A stretch of 64,000 nucleotides of DNA from SG8-30 sp963695085 (GCA_963695085.1 CAVOFV010000002.1:1-64000); one strand, 5' to 3'. Positions 27,724 through 37,133 are shown, numbered from the stretch's first letter. The notes: generated by a model not told the origin, from the sequence alone. A program made the numbers and translations.

Positions 27724-29493
27724 CTACAACCGCTTCACCACGTCGGCCAGTTCCGCCATCAGGTCGTGCGGCGTGCGCTCGTCGTAGGAACTGAGGTACT
27801 CGCCGACCTCGTCCATCTCGACACGCCAGGCCTCCGGGTCGACCGCCAGCAGTTCGCGAATGGTCTCCGGCGCGATGTCCAGGCCCTTGAAGTTCAGCGC
27901 CTCGGCACCCGGCATGCGCCCGATCGGCGTCTCGACCGCCGCGGCCGTGCCTTCACAGCGGCCGACGATCCACTCCAGCACGCGCAGGTTCTCGCCGAAG
28001 CCGGGCCACAGGAACTTGCCGTCGGCGCCGCGGCGGAACCAGTTGACGTGGAAGATCTTCGGTTGCTGGTCGAGCTTGCCGGCGAACGACAGCCAGTGCG
28101 CCCAGTAGTCGCCGTAGTTGTAGCCGCAGAATGGCTTCATGGCCATCGGGTCGCGGCGCACCACGCCGACCTTGCCGGTCGCGGCGGCGGTGGTCTCGGA
28201 AGCGACCGAGGCGCCGACCAGCACGCCATGCGCCCAGTTGCGCGCCTCGTACACCAGCGGCGCCAGCAGGCTGCGCCGCCCGCCGAACACGATCGCCGAT
28301 ATCGGCACGCCGCCGGGGGCGTCGGCCATCTTCGAATAGCTCGGGTTCTGGCTGGCCGAGACCGTGAAGCGCGAGTTCGGATGCGCGGCCGGGCCGTTGG
28401 CCGCGTCATACGGCTGGCCGCGCCAGTCCAGCGCGGGCTGGCCATCGGCGAGGCCTTCCCACCAGGGCTGATTGTCCGCGGTCACTGCGACGTTGGTGAA
28501 GATCGCGTCGTGGCAGATCATCTCGTAGGCGTGCAGGTTGGTATGCGGGTTGGTGCCGGGCACCACGCCGAAATAGCCCGCCTCGGGGTTGACGGCATAG
28601 AGCCGCCCGTCGTCGCCCGCATGCAGCCAGGCGATGTCGTCGCCGACCGTCCAGACTTTCCAGCCCGGCATCGACCCCGGCGGGATCAGCATGGCCAGGT
28701 TGGTCTTGCCGCAGGCCGACGGGAAGGCGGCCGCGACGTAGTGGGTCCTGCCCTGCGGGCTCTCGATGCCGACGATCAGCATGTGCTCGGCCATCCAGCC
28801 TTCGTTGCGCGCCTGCCAGCTGGCGATGCGCAGCGCGTGACATTTCTTGCCGAGCAGCGCGTTGCCGCCGTAGCCGGAGCCGTAGCTCATGATGCTGAGG
28901 TCTTCCGGGAAGTGCATGATGAAACGGCGGTCCGGGTCGAGCTCGCCCGTCGAGTGCAGGCCCTTGACGAACGTGCCGTCGCGGGCGATGCGCTCGAGCG
29001 CGGCCTGGCCCATGCGCGTCATCAGCTTCATGTTGGCGGCGACGTAGGCGCTGTCGGTGATCTCGACGCCGCAGCGCGAGTAGGGCGAATCGATCGGGCC
29101 CATGCAGTAGGGCACGACGTACAGCGTGCGGCCGCGCATGCAGCCCTTGAACAGGACCGTCATCAGCCGGCGCGCGTCCACCGGGTCCATCCAGTTGTTG
29201 TTCGGGCCCGCATCGTGGGAGTGGTGCGTGCAGACGAAGGTCAGGTGCTCGACGCGCGCCACGTCGGACGGATCGGAGCGGTGCAGGTAGCAGTTGGGGT
29301 GGGTCTTTTCGTTGAGCTTCGAGAGCGTCCCGTTGGCCAGCATCAGTTCGACCAGCGCCCGGTACTCGGCGTCGGAGCCGTCGCACCAGTGGATCGCCTG
29401 TGGGGCCGTCAGCTTGGCCACTTCGGCAACCCAGTCGGCGACGGCCTTGGGTGGGGTCAAGGCGGCGGGGGAGCGGCTCTGGGCGCTGGTCAT
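27724..29493 (-). CDS. pckG: Phosphoenolpyruvate carboxykinase (GTP)
   Basis: Converts oxaloacetate and GTP to phosphoenolpyruvate, GDP and CO2, the first step of gluconeogenesis. 589 residues, normal for the GTP-dependent class. Signatures: PNNNWMDP, YVVPYCMGPIDSPYSRCGVEITDS, MHFPEDLSIMSYGSGYGGNALLGKKCHALRIAS, the kinase-1 P-loop with the reactive Cys (FPSACGKTNLAML) and the metal motif VGDDIAWL; then VNPEAGYFGVVPGTN and MKPFCGYNYGDYW. Monocistronic, convergent with the cyclase gene and divergent from the helicase gene. TATAAT on the minus strand near 29565-29570 may be its -10 box. Confidence 0.97.
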   Translation of the reverse strand: MTSAQSRSPAALTPPKAVADWVAEVAKLTAPQAIHWCDGSDAEYRALVELMLANGTLSKLNEKTHPNCYLHRSDPSDVARVEHLTFVCTHHSHDAGPNNNWMDPVDARRLMTVLFKGCMRGRTLYVVPYCMGPIDSPYSRCGVEITDSAYVAANMKLMTRMGQAALERIARDGTFVKGLHSTGELDPDRRFIMHFPEDLSIMSYGSGYGGNALLGKKCHALRIASWQARNEGWMAEHMLIVGIESPQGRTHYVAAAFPSACGKTNLAMLIPPGSMPGWKVWTVGDDIAWLHAGDDGRLYAVNPEAGYFGVVPGTNPHTNLHAYEMICHDAIFTNVAVTADNQPWWEGLADGQPALDWRGQPYDAANGPAAHPNSRFTVSASQNPSYSKMADAPGGVPISAIVFGGRRSLLAPLVYEARNWAHGVLVGASVASETTAAATGKVGVVRRDPMAMKPFCGYNYGDYWAHWLSFAGKLDQQPKIFHVNWFRRGADGKFLWPGFGENLRVLEWIVGRCEGTAAAVETPIGRMPGAEALNFKGLDIAPETIRELLAVDPEAWRVEMDEVGEYLSSYDERTPHDLMAELADVVKRL

Positions 29494-29654
29494 CCTGGTA
29501 CCTCTTTCGATCGGGAAGCGAGCCGCCGCCGGTGTTCACCGTGGGGTTCTTTTGGATGGCGACCATTATAGTTGGGGGGTTGTGAGCCGCGACTTTGTAT
29601 GATCCGCGACGGGCTGGCGGATTGCCGCTGTGCGGCGTTGTTTGGCTGCCTCGA

Positions 29655-29727
29655 TTGGTGCATGTATCTTGTTAAGTATGTAATGTAATTAATTGAATAA
29701 TAAACGAAAAACTCAGTTTTTTCCGTG
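29655..29727. other. AT-rich island upstream of the helicase gene
   Basis: About 70 bases with far lower GC than the surroundings (TGTATCTTGTTAAGTATG, TAATGTAATTAATTGAATAA). It ends in an inverted repeat GAAAAACT-CAG-TTTTTTC. It lies between the pckG start and the helicase GTG, so it probably holds the helicase promoter. The source of the low GC is unknown. Confidence 0.5.
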
Positions 29728-29750
29728 CCGCCCCGCGCCCGACGCCGCCC

Positions 29751-31715
29751 GTGGGTGAGTTCGCGCGGCTGCTCGGCCCGCATGGCCCGGTCGCACAGGC
29801 CGTGCCCGACTTCGAGACGCGCCATGAGCAACAGGTCATGGCCGACTGGGTCGGCGAGGCGCTCAGCGATCGCTCGGTGCTGGCGGTCGAGGCGGGCACC
29901 GGCATCGGCAAGACCTTCGCCTACCTGGTTCCGGCGCTGTTGTCGGGCCGGCACGTGATCGTCTCGACCGGCACGCGAACCCTGCAGGACCAGCTCTACC
30001 ACCGCGACCTGCCGATGCTGGCCAAGGCGCTCGGGCGGCCGGTGCGCGTGGCGCTGCTGAAGGGCCGCGCCAACTACCTGTGCCGGCACCGCCTGGACCT
30101 CGCCGAACAGACGCGCACGCTGCCGGGGTTCGAGTCGCCGTCGCTGAAGGCGCTGAAGAAGGTGCGCAAGTGGGCGGGCGTGACGCGTTCCGGCGACGTC
30201 GCCGAGCTGACCGGCATCCGCGACAACGACCCGGTACTGCCCGCGGTCACCTCGACGCGCGAGAACTGCCTGGGCAACGAGTGCGCCGAATACTCGCGCT
30301 GCCATGTGGTGCTCGCGCGCCGCGAGGCGCAGGCCGCCGACATCGTGGTGGTCAACCACCACCTGCTGCTGGCCGACCTGTCGCTCAAGGAGGAGGGCTT
30401 CGGCGAACTGCTGCCGGGCACCGACGCCGTGATCCTCGACGAGGCCCACCAGGTGCCGGACGTGGCCGCGCAGTTCTTCGGCCTGAGCCTCAGCAGTCGC
30501 CAGGCGGGCGCGCTGGCGCGCGACGCGCTGGCGGAGATGGCGCGCGCCGGTCACACCGAGGCAGGGCTGCGGCAGCAGCTGGCAGCGGTCGAGGACGGCT
30601 TCGCGCAGGCGCTGGCCGCGGTGCGGGGCGGCGCCGAGCGCGTCGAATGGGACGCGCTGCCGGACGCATTCATCGAGGCGCTGCACGCCGCGCAGGTGGC
30701 GCTCGGGACGCTGGCCGACGGCTTCAAGGACACCGGCAGCGACGACGCGGGCCTCAGGCAGTGCACGCGCCGCGCACAGTCGCTCGAGGACACCTTGTCC
30801 CGGCTGCTGGCGTTCGCGGCCGAGGACGGCGTGCGCTGGGTCGAGATTTCCGGTCGCGCGTTCACGGCCAGCTTCAGCCCGTTCGAGGTGGCGGACCGGT
30901 TGCGCGAACTGATGCAGGCGCGCGCCTGCGCGTGGATCTTCACCTCGGCGACACTGGCGGTCGGCGAGGACTTCGGGCATTTCACCGGCCGGGTCGGCGC
31001 ACAGGACGCGCGCACGCTCAGGGTCGCCAGTCCGTTCGATTTCGAGAGCCAGGCCCTGCTGTACCTGCCCGCCGGCATGCCGGACCCGTCCGACCGCAAG
31101 CACACCGCGGCGGTCGTGGCCACCGCACTGCCGCTGATCGAGGCCGCCGGCGGTCGCACCTTCCTGCTGTTCACGAGCCATCGCGCGCTCAAGGAAGCGG
31201 CGCGCCTGCTGCGCTCGCTGGACGGCTACGAGCAGCGCTACACGCTGCTGGTGCAGGGCGAGGCGCCGCGCGAGAGCCTGCTGACGCGCTTCCGTGAGGC
31301 GGGCCAGTCGGTGCTGCTTGGCACCTCCAGTTTCTGGGAAGGCGTGGACGTGCGCGGCCCGGCGCTCGCGGTCGTGGTCATTGACAAGCTGCCGTTCGCC
31401 GCGCCCGACGACCCGCTGCTGCGCGCGCGACTGGAGGGCATCCGTCGCCGCGGCGGCAACCCGTTCTTCGAGTACCAGGTGCCGCAGGCGGTGCTGGCGC
31501 TCAAGCAGGGCTTTGGCCGGCTGATCCGCGACCGCGAGGACTTCGGCGTCGTCGCGGTCTGCGACCCCAGGCTGCGCACGCGTTCCTACGGCCGGCTGTT
31601 CGTGCAATCGTTGCCGCCGGCCCGCATGATCGAGGACGGCGACGAGGCGGCCCGCTTCCTGGCCAGGCGACTGGCCGAGGCGGGCCTGGGACCGCGCGCC
31701 GGAGGCGCAACGTGA
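29751..31715 (+). CDS. DinG/YoaA-family ATP-dependent DNA helicase
   Basis: XPD-like superfamily 2 helicase of 654 residues. Visible: Walker A VEAGTGIGKTFAYLVP, motif Ia STGTRTLQDQL, four cysteines for an Fe-S cluster (NYLCRH, then NCLGNECAEYSRC), VVNHHLLLADL, Walker B ILDEAHQ, TSATLAVGEDF, and the C-terminal helicase motifs FLLFTSHRALKEAA, SFWEGVDV and GFGRLIRDREDFG. YoaA-type proteins help in replication repair; the length and pattern fit YoaA better than DinG. It starts with GTG at 29751 and overlaps tsaB by four bases (GTGA), so the two are co-translated. Confidence 0.9.
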   Translation: MGEFARLLGPHGPVAQAVPDFETRHEQQVMADWVGEALSDRSVLAVEAGTGIGKTFAYLVPALLSGRHVIVSTGTRTLQDQLYHRDLPMLAKALGRPVRVALLKGRANYLCRHRLDLAEQTRTLPGFESPSLKALKKVRKWAGVTRSGDVAELTGIRDNDPVLPAVTSTRENCLGNECAEYSRCHVVLARREAQAADIVVVNHHLLLADLSLKEEGFGELLPGTDAVILDEAHQVPDVAAQFFGLSLSSRQAGALARDALAEMARAGHTEAGLRQQLAAVEDGFAQALAAVRGGAERVEWDALPDAFIEALHAAQVALGTLADGFKDTGSDDAGLRQCTRRAQSLEDTLSRLLAFAAEDGVRWVEISGRAFTASFSPFEVADRLRELMQARACAWIFTSATLAVGEDFGHFTGRVGAQDARTLRVASPFDFESQALLYLPAGMPDPSDRKHTAAVVATALPLIEAAGGRTFLLFTSHRALKEAARLLRSLDGYEQRYTLLVQGEAPRESLLTRFREAGQSVLLGTSSFWEGVDVRGPALAVVVIDKLPFAAPDDPLLRARLEGIRRRGGNPFFEYQVPQAVLALKQGFGRLIRDREDFGVVAVCDPRLRTRSYGRLFVQSLPPARMIEDGDEAARFLARRLAEAGLGPRAGGAT

Positions 31716-32398
31716 AGATCCTGGCGGTGGACACGGCGACCGAGGCCTGCTCGGCCGCGTTGCTGGTGGATGGCGCCTTCTGCGAGCGCTACGAGGTGCT
31801 CGGGCGCGGCCATGCCGAGCGGCTGCTGCCGATGGTGCGCGAAGTGCTGGCCGAGGGCGGCGTGGCGCTGGGCGCTCTGGACGCGATTGCCTTCGGGCGC
31901 GGTCCCGGCGGGTTCACCGGCCTGCGCATCGCCGCGGGCGTGACCCAGGGACTGGCCTTCGGTGCGGGGCTGCCGGTCGTGCCGGTCTCCGACCTCGCAG
32001 CGCTGGCCGCGCGCGCGGCGGCGCACAATGCCGCGCGGCACGTCGTCGCCTGCCTCGATGCGCGCATGGCGCAGGTGTACTGGGCACCGTTCGACTGCGC
32101 GGATCCGGCGGCGCCGATTGCGCTGGGCGAGGAGGCTGTCTCGGACCCGGAGGCGGTGCGCCTGCCGGACGGTGCCGAGCGCTGGTTCGGTGCGGGACAC
32201 GGCTTCGCCGGCTATCCGGCACTGCGCTCCATGCTGGGTGCGCGCCTCACCGGTTGCGACCCGGAGCTGCTGCCGCATGCGCACGAGATCGCGCTGCTCG
32301 GCGCCGCGGCGTTCGCGGCCGGACAGGCCGTGGCGGCGGATCAGGCCGTGCCGGTGTACCTGCGCGACCAGGTGGCGCACAGGAAGGGGCAGCGTTGA
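31712..32398 (+). CDS. tsaB: tRNA threonylcarbamoyladenosine biosynthesis protein TsaB
   Basis: Partner of TsaD and TsaE in making t6A37 on ANN-decoding tRNAs. 228 residues. Family motifs: ILAVDTATEACSAALL, HAERLLPMVREVL, IAFGRGPGGFTGLRIAAGVTQGLAFG, PVVPVSDLAALA and CLDARMAQVYWAPF. It starts with GTG within the helicase stop. The pairing with a YoaA-like helicase gene matches a common gammaproteobacterial neighbourhood (yoaA-tsaB). Confidence 0.95.
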   Translation: MKILAVDTATEACSAALLVDGAFCERYEVLGRGHAERLLPMVREVLAEGGVALGALDAIAFGRGPGGFTGLRIAAGVTQGLAFGAGLPVVPVSDLAALAARAAAHNAARHVVACLDARMAQVYWAPFDCADPAAPIALGEEAVSDPEAVRLPDGAERWFGAGHGFAGYPALRSMLGARLTGCDPELLPHAHEIALLGAAAFAAGQAVAADQAVPVYLRDQVAHRKGQR

Positions 32399-32401
32399 GG
32401 A

Positions 32402-32431
32402 GGGGCCGGCTCCCAGGAGGGGCCAGGTCCC
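32402..32431. repeat. Two degenerate GGGGCCNGNCCC palindromes in tandem
   Basis: GGGGCCGGCTCCC and GGGGCCAGGTCCC are set 17 bases apart between tsaB and phoB. They are diverged members of the dispersed family. The second ends just before the -10-like TATAAT of phoB. Confidence 0.45.
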
Positions 32432-32446
32432 TTCTATAATTCCCCA

Positions 32447-33145
32447 ATGTCCGCCGCCAAGCTCATCCTGATTGTCGAAGACGAGCAGCCGATCCGCGAG
32501 ATGGTCTCATTCGGGCTGAGGCGCGCCGGCTACGACACCGACGAGGCCGCCGACAGCCGCACGGCGCTGGCGCGCATCGCGGATCGCCGGCCCGCGCTCG
32601 TGATCGTGGACTGGATGCTGCCGGACATGAGCGGCCTGGAGCTGACGCGCAAGCTGAAGCGCGACGCCGGCACGCGCGAGCTGCCGGTCATCATGCTGAC
32701 CGCGAGGGCCGCCGAGCACGACAAGATCAGCGGCCTCGAAAGCGGCGCCGACGACTACGTGACCAAGCCGTTCTCGGCGCGCGAGCTGGTGGCGCGCATC
32801 AATGCGGTGTTGCGGCGCATGGCGCCGGGCGGCCCCGACGGGCTGGTGCGCTTCGAGACGCTGGCGCTGGATGCGGCCGCGCAGCGCGTCACCGCCGGCC
32901 AGCAAGCCGTGGCGCTCGGTCCCACCGAGTACCGGCTGCTGGCGTACCTGATGTGCCACCCCGACCTGGTGCTGTCGCGCGGCCAGTTGCTGGACCGGGT
33001 GTGGGGTGGCAACGCCTACCCGGACGAGCGCACCGTGGACGTGCATATCCGGCGCGTGCGCAAGGCGCTGGAGGCCTCGGGCTACGACCGCTTCATCCAG
33101 ACCGTGCGCGGCGCGGGCTACCGCTTTTCGGCGGCCGGGAAGTAG
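32447..33145 (+). CDS. phoB: Phosphate regulon response regulator PhoB
   Basis: OmpR-family regulator of 232 residues. The receiver domain has VEDEQPIREM, phospho-acceptor D55 in VIVDWMLPDMSG, LTARA and DDYVTKPF. The winged-helix domain has LGPTEYRLLAYLM, LSRGQLLDRVWG and the recognition region DERTVDVHIRRVRKAL with RTVRGAGYRF-like end. It activates the pst genes at Pho boxes when phosphate is scarce. phoR follows six bases downstream. A TATAAT at 32435-32440 lies only six bases before the ATG and there is no clear ribosome-binding site, so a leaderless transcript is possible. Confidence 0.96.
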   Translation: MSAAKLILIVEDEQPIREMVSFGLRRAGYDTDEAADSRTALARIADRRPALVIVDWMLPDMSGLELTRKLKRDAGTRELPVIMLTARAAEHDKISGLESGADDYVTKPFSARELVARINAVLRRMAPGGPDGLVRFETLALDAAAQRVTAGQQAVALGPTEYRLLAYLMCHPDLVLSRGQLLDRVWGGNAYPDERTVDVHIRRVRKALEASGYDRFIQTVRGAGYRFSAAGK

Positions 33146-33150
33146 CGCAA

Positions 33151-34464
33151 GTGAATCCCGCCTGGATGTTCGCGCTCGGCCGGCTGTTCGCCGCGCTCGG
33201 TATTGCCGTGGCGGGCGGGCTGGTCTTCGGCCGCATCGACCTGTGGCTGCTGGCGGTGCTGGCGGCGTATCTGGTGCTGCAACTGGTCAACCTGTACCGC
33301 GTGCAGCGCTGGCTGCGGCATCGCAACGAGCAGAGCCCGCCGGACATCGGCGGCGTGTGGGGCGACCTGATCGCGCTGATCGGCCGCATCCACCGGCGCA
33401 AGAAATTCCACAAGCGTCGCATCGTGCTGCTGCTGCGCGACATCCGCCGGCTGACGGCCGCGCTGCCGGAAGGCGTGATACTGCTGTCGCGCGAGCGCGA
33501 GATCATCTGGTTCAACCGCACCGCCGCGCGCATGCTGGGGCTCAGGCGCAAGATCGACTTCGGCATGCGCATCGAGAACCTGCTACGCCAGCCCGAATTC
33601 ACGCGCTACCTGCAGAGGCGGCAGCACGCGGCGCAGGTCGTGGTGCGCTGGGCGCGCCCCGACGAGCGCTTCCTGGCCTGCTACCTGACCGCGGCGGGCG
33701 AGCAACAGCTGCTGCTGGTGCGCGACGTCACCCGTGAAGTGCGCATCGAGGCGATGCGCAAGGACTTCGTCGCCAACGCCTCGCACGAATTGCGCTCGCC
33801 GCTGACCGTCATCTCCGGCTACCTCGACCAGCTGGCCGCAGATCCCGCGGCGGCGGGTGAATGGTGCGCGCCGGTCGCCGAGATGCAGCGCCAGGCCGAA
33901 CGCATGCGGCTGATCGTCCAGGACCTGCTGGAACTGTCGCGGCTCGAGGCGTCGGGCGAGGAGGCCGCGCGCGAGCCGGTGGACGTCGCCGCGCTCATCG
34001 AGCGGGTGCGCAGCGAGTGCGCGGCGGGCGACGTCGGCCACCGCACGATCAGCGTGGGCATCGAGTCGCAGGCGCAGCTGCTGGGAAGCGCGCAGGAACT
34101 GCACTCGGTGGTTGCCAACCTCGTGTCGAATGCCGTCAAGTACACGCCCGTGGACGGCACGGTGCGAATTCGCTGGTGGACCGATGCGCGGGGCGGGCAC
34201 CTGTCGGTGGCCGACAACGGCGCCGGCATCGCGCGCCAGCACCTGCCGCGGCTGACCGAGCGCTTCTACCGCGTGGACCAGGGGCGTTCGCGGGATGCCG
34301 GCGGTTCCGGGCTCGGCCTGGCCATCGTCAAGCACGGACTGCAGCGCCACGGCGCCAGGCTCGCCATCGCGAGCACCGAGGGCCAGGGTTCGACCTTTAC
34401 GTGCGAGTTTCCCGCTGGCCGGATTGCCGCTGCACCGGGTGAGACGGTCGCGCAGTCGGGTTGA
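33151..34464 (+). CDS. phoR: Phosphate regulon sensor histidine kinase PhoR
   Basis: Membrane kinase of 437 residues. Two adjacent N-terminal hydrophobic segments (about 5-45) without a periplasmic domain, a cytosolic linker and a PAS domain (about 100-190, LPEGVILLSREREIIWFN). HisKA has VANASHELRSPLTVISGYLDQL with the phospho-His; HATPase_c has NLVSNAVKYTP, VADNGAGI and GSGLGLAIVKHGLQRHG. The lack of a sensory loop agrees with the model that PhoR senses phosphate through PstSCAB and PhoU. GTG start at 33151; the frame has no better ATG. Confidence 0.95.
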   Translation: MNPAWMFALGRLFAALGIAVAGGLVFGRIDLWLLAVLAAYLVLQLVNLYRVQRWLRHRNEQSPPDIGGVWGDLIALIGRIHRRKKFHKRRIVLLLRDIRRLTAALPEGVILLSREREIIWFNRTAARMLGLRRKIDFGMRIENLLRQPEFTRYLQRRQHAAQVVVRWARPDERFLACYLTAAGEQQLLLVRDVTREVRIEAMRKDFVANASHELRSPLTVISGYLDQLAADPAAAGEWCAPVAEMQRQAERMRLIVQDLLELSRLEASGEEAAREPVDVAALIERVRSECAAGDVGHRTISVGIESQAQLLGSAQELHSVVANLVSNAVKYTPVDGTVRIRWWTDARGGHLSVADNGAGIARQHLPRLTERFYRVDQGRSRDAGGSGLGLAIVKHGLQRHGARLAIASTEGQGSTFTCEFPAGRIAAAPGETVAQSG

Positions 34465-34478
34465 GGCCGCCGCGCCGG

Positions 34479-34496
34479 CTGACGCATTCCTGTAAC
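34479..34496 (+). promoter_or_regulatory. Candidate Pho box upstream of pstS
   Basis: CTGACGC-ATTC-CTGTAAC: two CTGTCAT-like half-sites with the usual four-base spacer, 95 bases before the pstS ATG. Half-site matches are 4/7 and 5/7, weaker than the site before pstC. Confidence 0.55.
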
Positions 34497-34590
34497 AAAC
34501 GGCCGTTATCGTGGCGCGGATTGGACGATCCGCGACGGGACCGCATGCTGGCCCCCGCCGCGCCGACAGGCAAACTACAGGAGGGTTTCC

Positions 34591-35634
34591 ATGTTCAGAA
34601 GGATACTGATTGCCGCCGCCGTGGGCACGCTGCTGGCGGGCGGCGCCCAGGCGCAGACCGCGCGCGACTACATCAACATAGCGGGTTCCTCGACCGTATT
34701 CCCGTTTTCCTCGGCCGTCGCAGAGCAGTTTGGCCGCGGCAGCAGTTTCCGCACGCCGAAGGTGGAAAGCGTGGGCACTGGTGGCGGGCTCAAACTGTTC
34801 TGCCAAGGGGTCGGGCCGCAGCACACCGACATTGCCAATGCCTCGCGCCGCATCAAGGCGTCGGAAGTCGCGGACTGCAAGAAGAACGGCGTAGGTGAGA
34901 TCGTCGAGGTGAGAATTGGCTTCGACGGCATTGTGCTGGCCAACGCCAAGTCGGCGCCGACCTACCGGTTGACGCGCCAGGAGCTCTACATGGCGCTGGC
35001 CAAACAGGTACCGGACCCGGCCGACCCGACGCGCCTGGTGGACAACCCGTACAAGAACTGGCGGCAGGTCAACAAGGCGCTGCCGGCTGTGCGCATAGAG
35101 GTGCTCGGCCCGCCGCCGACATCCGGCACACGCGACGCCTTTAACGAACTCGTCATGGAAAAGGGCTGCGAGGGTTTCGCCTGGCTGAAGGAACTCAAGG
35201 GCGTAGACGAAAGCCGCTTCAAGCGCGTCTGCACACAGCTGCGCGAGGATGGCGGCTACGTCGAGGCTGGCGAGAACGATAACCTGATCGTGCAGAAGCT
35301 TGAGGCCAATCCGCTCGCGCTCGGAATCTTCGGATACAGCTTCCTCGAGGAGAACCTCAACAGGCTGCACGGCTCGTTCATCGAAGGCAAAGCGCCGTTG
35401 TTCGAGAGCATCGCCGACGGCTCCTACCCGGTGTCGCGCTCGATGTACTTCTATGTCAAGAAGGCCCACGTGGGCGTAATCCCCGGCATTAGGGAGTTCG
35501 TCGCGGAGTTCACCAGCGAGAAGGCCATGGGCGATGAGGGCTACCTCGCGGACAAGGGTCTGATCCCGTTGCCGAAGGCAGATCGCGGGAAGGTCCGCAA
35601 GGAGACCGTCGCGTTGACCACGCTCAAGCTCTGA
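34591..35634 (+). CDS. pstS: Phosphate ABC transporter substrate-binding protein PstS
   Basis: Periplasmic phosphate receptor of 347 residues. The signal peptide ends AGGAQAQ. Phosphate-site motifs: INIAGSSTVFPFSSAVAEQF near the N-terminus, VGTGGGLKLFC, NASRRIK, and PPPTSGTRDAFNELV. GGAGGG-like sequence (AGGAGGG) precedes the ATG. Followed after 49 bases by the porin gene, so phosphate entry through both membranes is probably expressed together. It belongs to the longer PstS type seen outside enterobacteria. Confidence 0.94.
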   Translation: MFRRILIAAAVGTLLAGGAQAQTARDYINIAGSSTVFPFSSAVAEQFGRGSSFRTPKVESVGTGGGLKLFCQGVGPQHTDIANASRRIKASEVADCKKNGVGEIVEVRIGFDGIVLANAKSAPTYRLTRQELYMALAKQVPDPADPTRLVDNPYKNWRQVNKALPAVRIEVLGPPPTSGTRDAFNELVMEKGCEGFAWLKELKGVDESRFKRVCTQLREDGGYVEAGENDNLIVQKLEANPLALGIFGYSFLEENLNRLHGSFIEGKAPLFESIADGSYPVSRSMYFYVKKAHVGVIPGIREFVAEFTSEKAMGDEGYLADKGLIPLPKADRGKVRKETVALTTLKL

Positions 35635-35683
35635 GCGGCAGGATCACGGTCGCGATTAACCACACAGGACACAGGAAATACCA

Positions 35684-37009
35684 ATGCGCAACTTCATTAC
35701 CGCCGGCGCGGTCGGACTAATACTGTCCGCGCCCCTCGCTGCCCACGCCGCGGTGAGCGACCAGGAAGTGGCCGATCTCAAGCAGCAGGTCCAGGCATTG
35801 CTGGCCCGCGTGCAGCAACTTGAGACCCAGAACAGCGGACCGGTGACTGCCGGGTCGGCGCCACAGTCGTCCGTCCGCGTCGAGCAACTGGAAGCCCGCG
35901 TTGCTGAGATCGAGACGACCAACGATCGGCAGACGGACCAGTTCGCCCAGGCCGTGGCCAAGGACAAGAGCCTGGACTGGGCCAGCAAGCTCAAGCTGAG
36001 AGGCGATCTTCGGTACCGCCACGAGATGATCGACGAGGAAAGCCGGGCGACGCGCGACCGGCAGCGTATCCGCGCTCGCGTCGGCCTGGATGCCAAGGTG
36101 ACGGACAACGTGAGTGCGGGCTTCCAGATCGCAACCGGCACACCGGATGATCCGCGCTCGACCAATGCAACGCTGACGGATTCCAACCAGCGCAAGGGCG
36201 TCCAGCTTGACCTGGCCTACATTGACTGGACGGTATTTGCGGACACGACGGTCACCGCCGGCAAGCAAAAGTACCCGTGGTATCGTCCCGGTGGCAGCCT
36301 CTTTTACGACGGCGACGTCAATCCGGAAGGCGTCGCCGTCAAATGGGGCGGCAAGGCCGGGCCGTTCGCCAGTGCCTGGGGTCTATGGTTGTCCGAGGTA
36401 TCTTCTGGCTCCGACGCCAGCCTCATCGGCGCACAGTTAGGCTGGGCGACCGATTTCGGGCTGACGGTGGCTGTCATCTACCACGACTTTGGCGCCGTGC
36501 AGGGCAGTTCATTATCGTTCGCGGACTACCCGGCAGGCAATTCCACCTACAGCGGCAACAGTTCCTGCAACTTGCCGGCGCCGCTCACCGGTGCCAGGAG
36601 CTGCTACCTCAACGACTACAACCTGCTCGGCGTCAGTGCTGAGTACTCGACCAAGGTCGGGGCGCTGCCGCTTGCGGTATGGGGAGACTACATCGACAAC
36701 CAGGATGCAAGCGACCTCAACACTGGCTACAACATCGGCATGAAGCTCGGCAAGGCCAGCGACCCGGGTAGCTGGGAAGTGGGGGTGCTATACCAGGATG
36801 TCGAGGCCGACGCCCAGTGGGGCGGGTTCGTCGACTCGGATTTTGCTGGCGGCACGACCCAGGGCAAGGGCATCCAGGTCAAGGGTGGCTGGGCGCCCGT
36901 CAAGAACGTGGCACTGAACTTGGCCTGGTTCGACAACACCCGCAGCTACGACATGGCGAGCGAGCGCGACTACCAGCGCCTGCAGCTCGACTTCAGCATC
37001 AAATTCTGA
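35684..37009 (+). CDS. Outer-membrane porin, probably for phosphate
   Basis: Predicted trimeric beta-barrel porin of 441 residues. Signal peptide ending AAHAA, then an N-terminal coiled coil (about 25-85: DQEVADLKQQVQALLARVQQLETQ, RVEQLEARVAEIETT) as in OprP/OprO-like proteins. A barrel with alternating aromatic strands follows and ends in the terminal Phe (LQLDFSIKF). The sequence fits the Porin_5-like putative porin group. Placement between pstS and phoU suggests a phosphate-starvation porin; selectivity is not shown by sequence. Confidence 0.85.
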   Translation: MRNFITAGAVGLILSAPLAAHAAVSDQEVADLKQQVQALLARVQQLETQNSGPVTAGSAPQSSVRVEQLEARVAEIETTNDRQTDQFAQAVAKDKSLDWASKLKLRGDLRYRHEMIDEESRATRDRQRIRARVGLDAKVTDNVSAGFQIATGTPDDPRSTNATLTDSNQRKGVQLDLAYIDWTVFADTTVTAGKQKYPWYRPGGSLFYDGDVNPEGVAVKWGGKAGPFASAWGLWLSEVSSGSDASLIGAQLGWATDFGLTVAVIYHDFGAVQGSSLSFADYPAGNSTYSGNSSCNLPAPLTGARSCYLNDYNLLGVSAEYSTKVGALPLAVWGDYIDNQDASDLNTGYNIGMKLGKASDPGSWEVGVLYQDVEADAQWGGFVDSDFAGGTTQGKGIQVKGGWAPVKNVALNLAWFDNTRSYDMASERDYQRLQLDFSIKF

Positions 37010-37024
37010 CCGAGAGCCCCGTGC

Positions 37025-37048
37025 GGCAGCCGGGGCGCCCCGGCTGCC
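37025..37048 (+). terminator. GC-rich stem-loop after the porin gene
   Basis: GGCAGCCGGGG and CCCCGGCTGCC form an 11-base stem with a two-base loop, 15 bases after the stop. It lacks a T-run and may stabilise the pstS-porin mRNA instead. Confidence 0.55.
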
Positions 37049-37133
37049 GGCGGCGGACCGGCAATCCGTTCAGACGCGACTTGCGCCGCTTCGGTTATCA
37101 TTCCTGAACCGGCGAGGATCGACGGAGGATTCC

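Noticed and set aside
29494..29750. tRNA or other RNA gene in the AT-rich gap
   Set aside because: No cloverleaf or known RNA motif could be found by eye.
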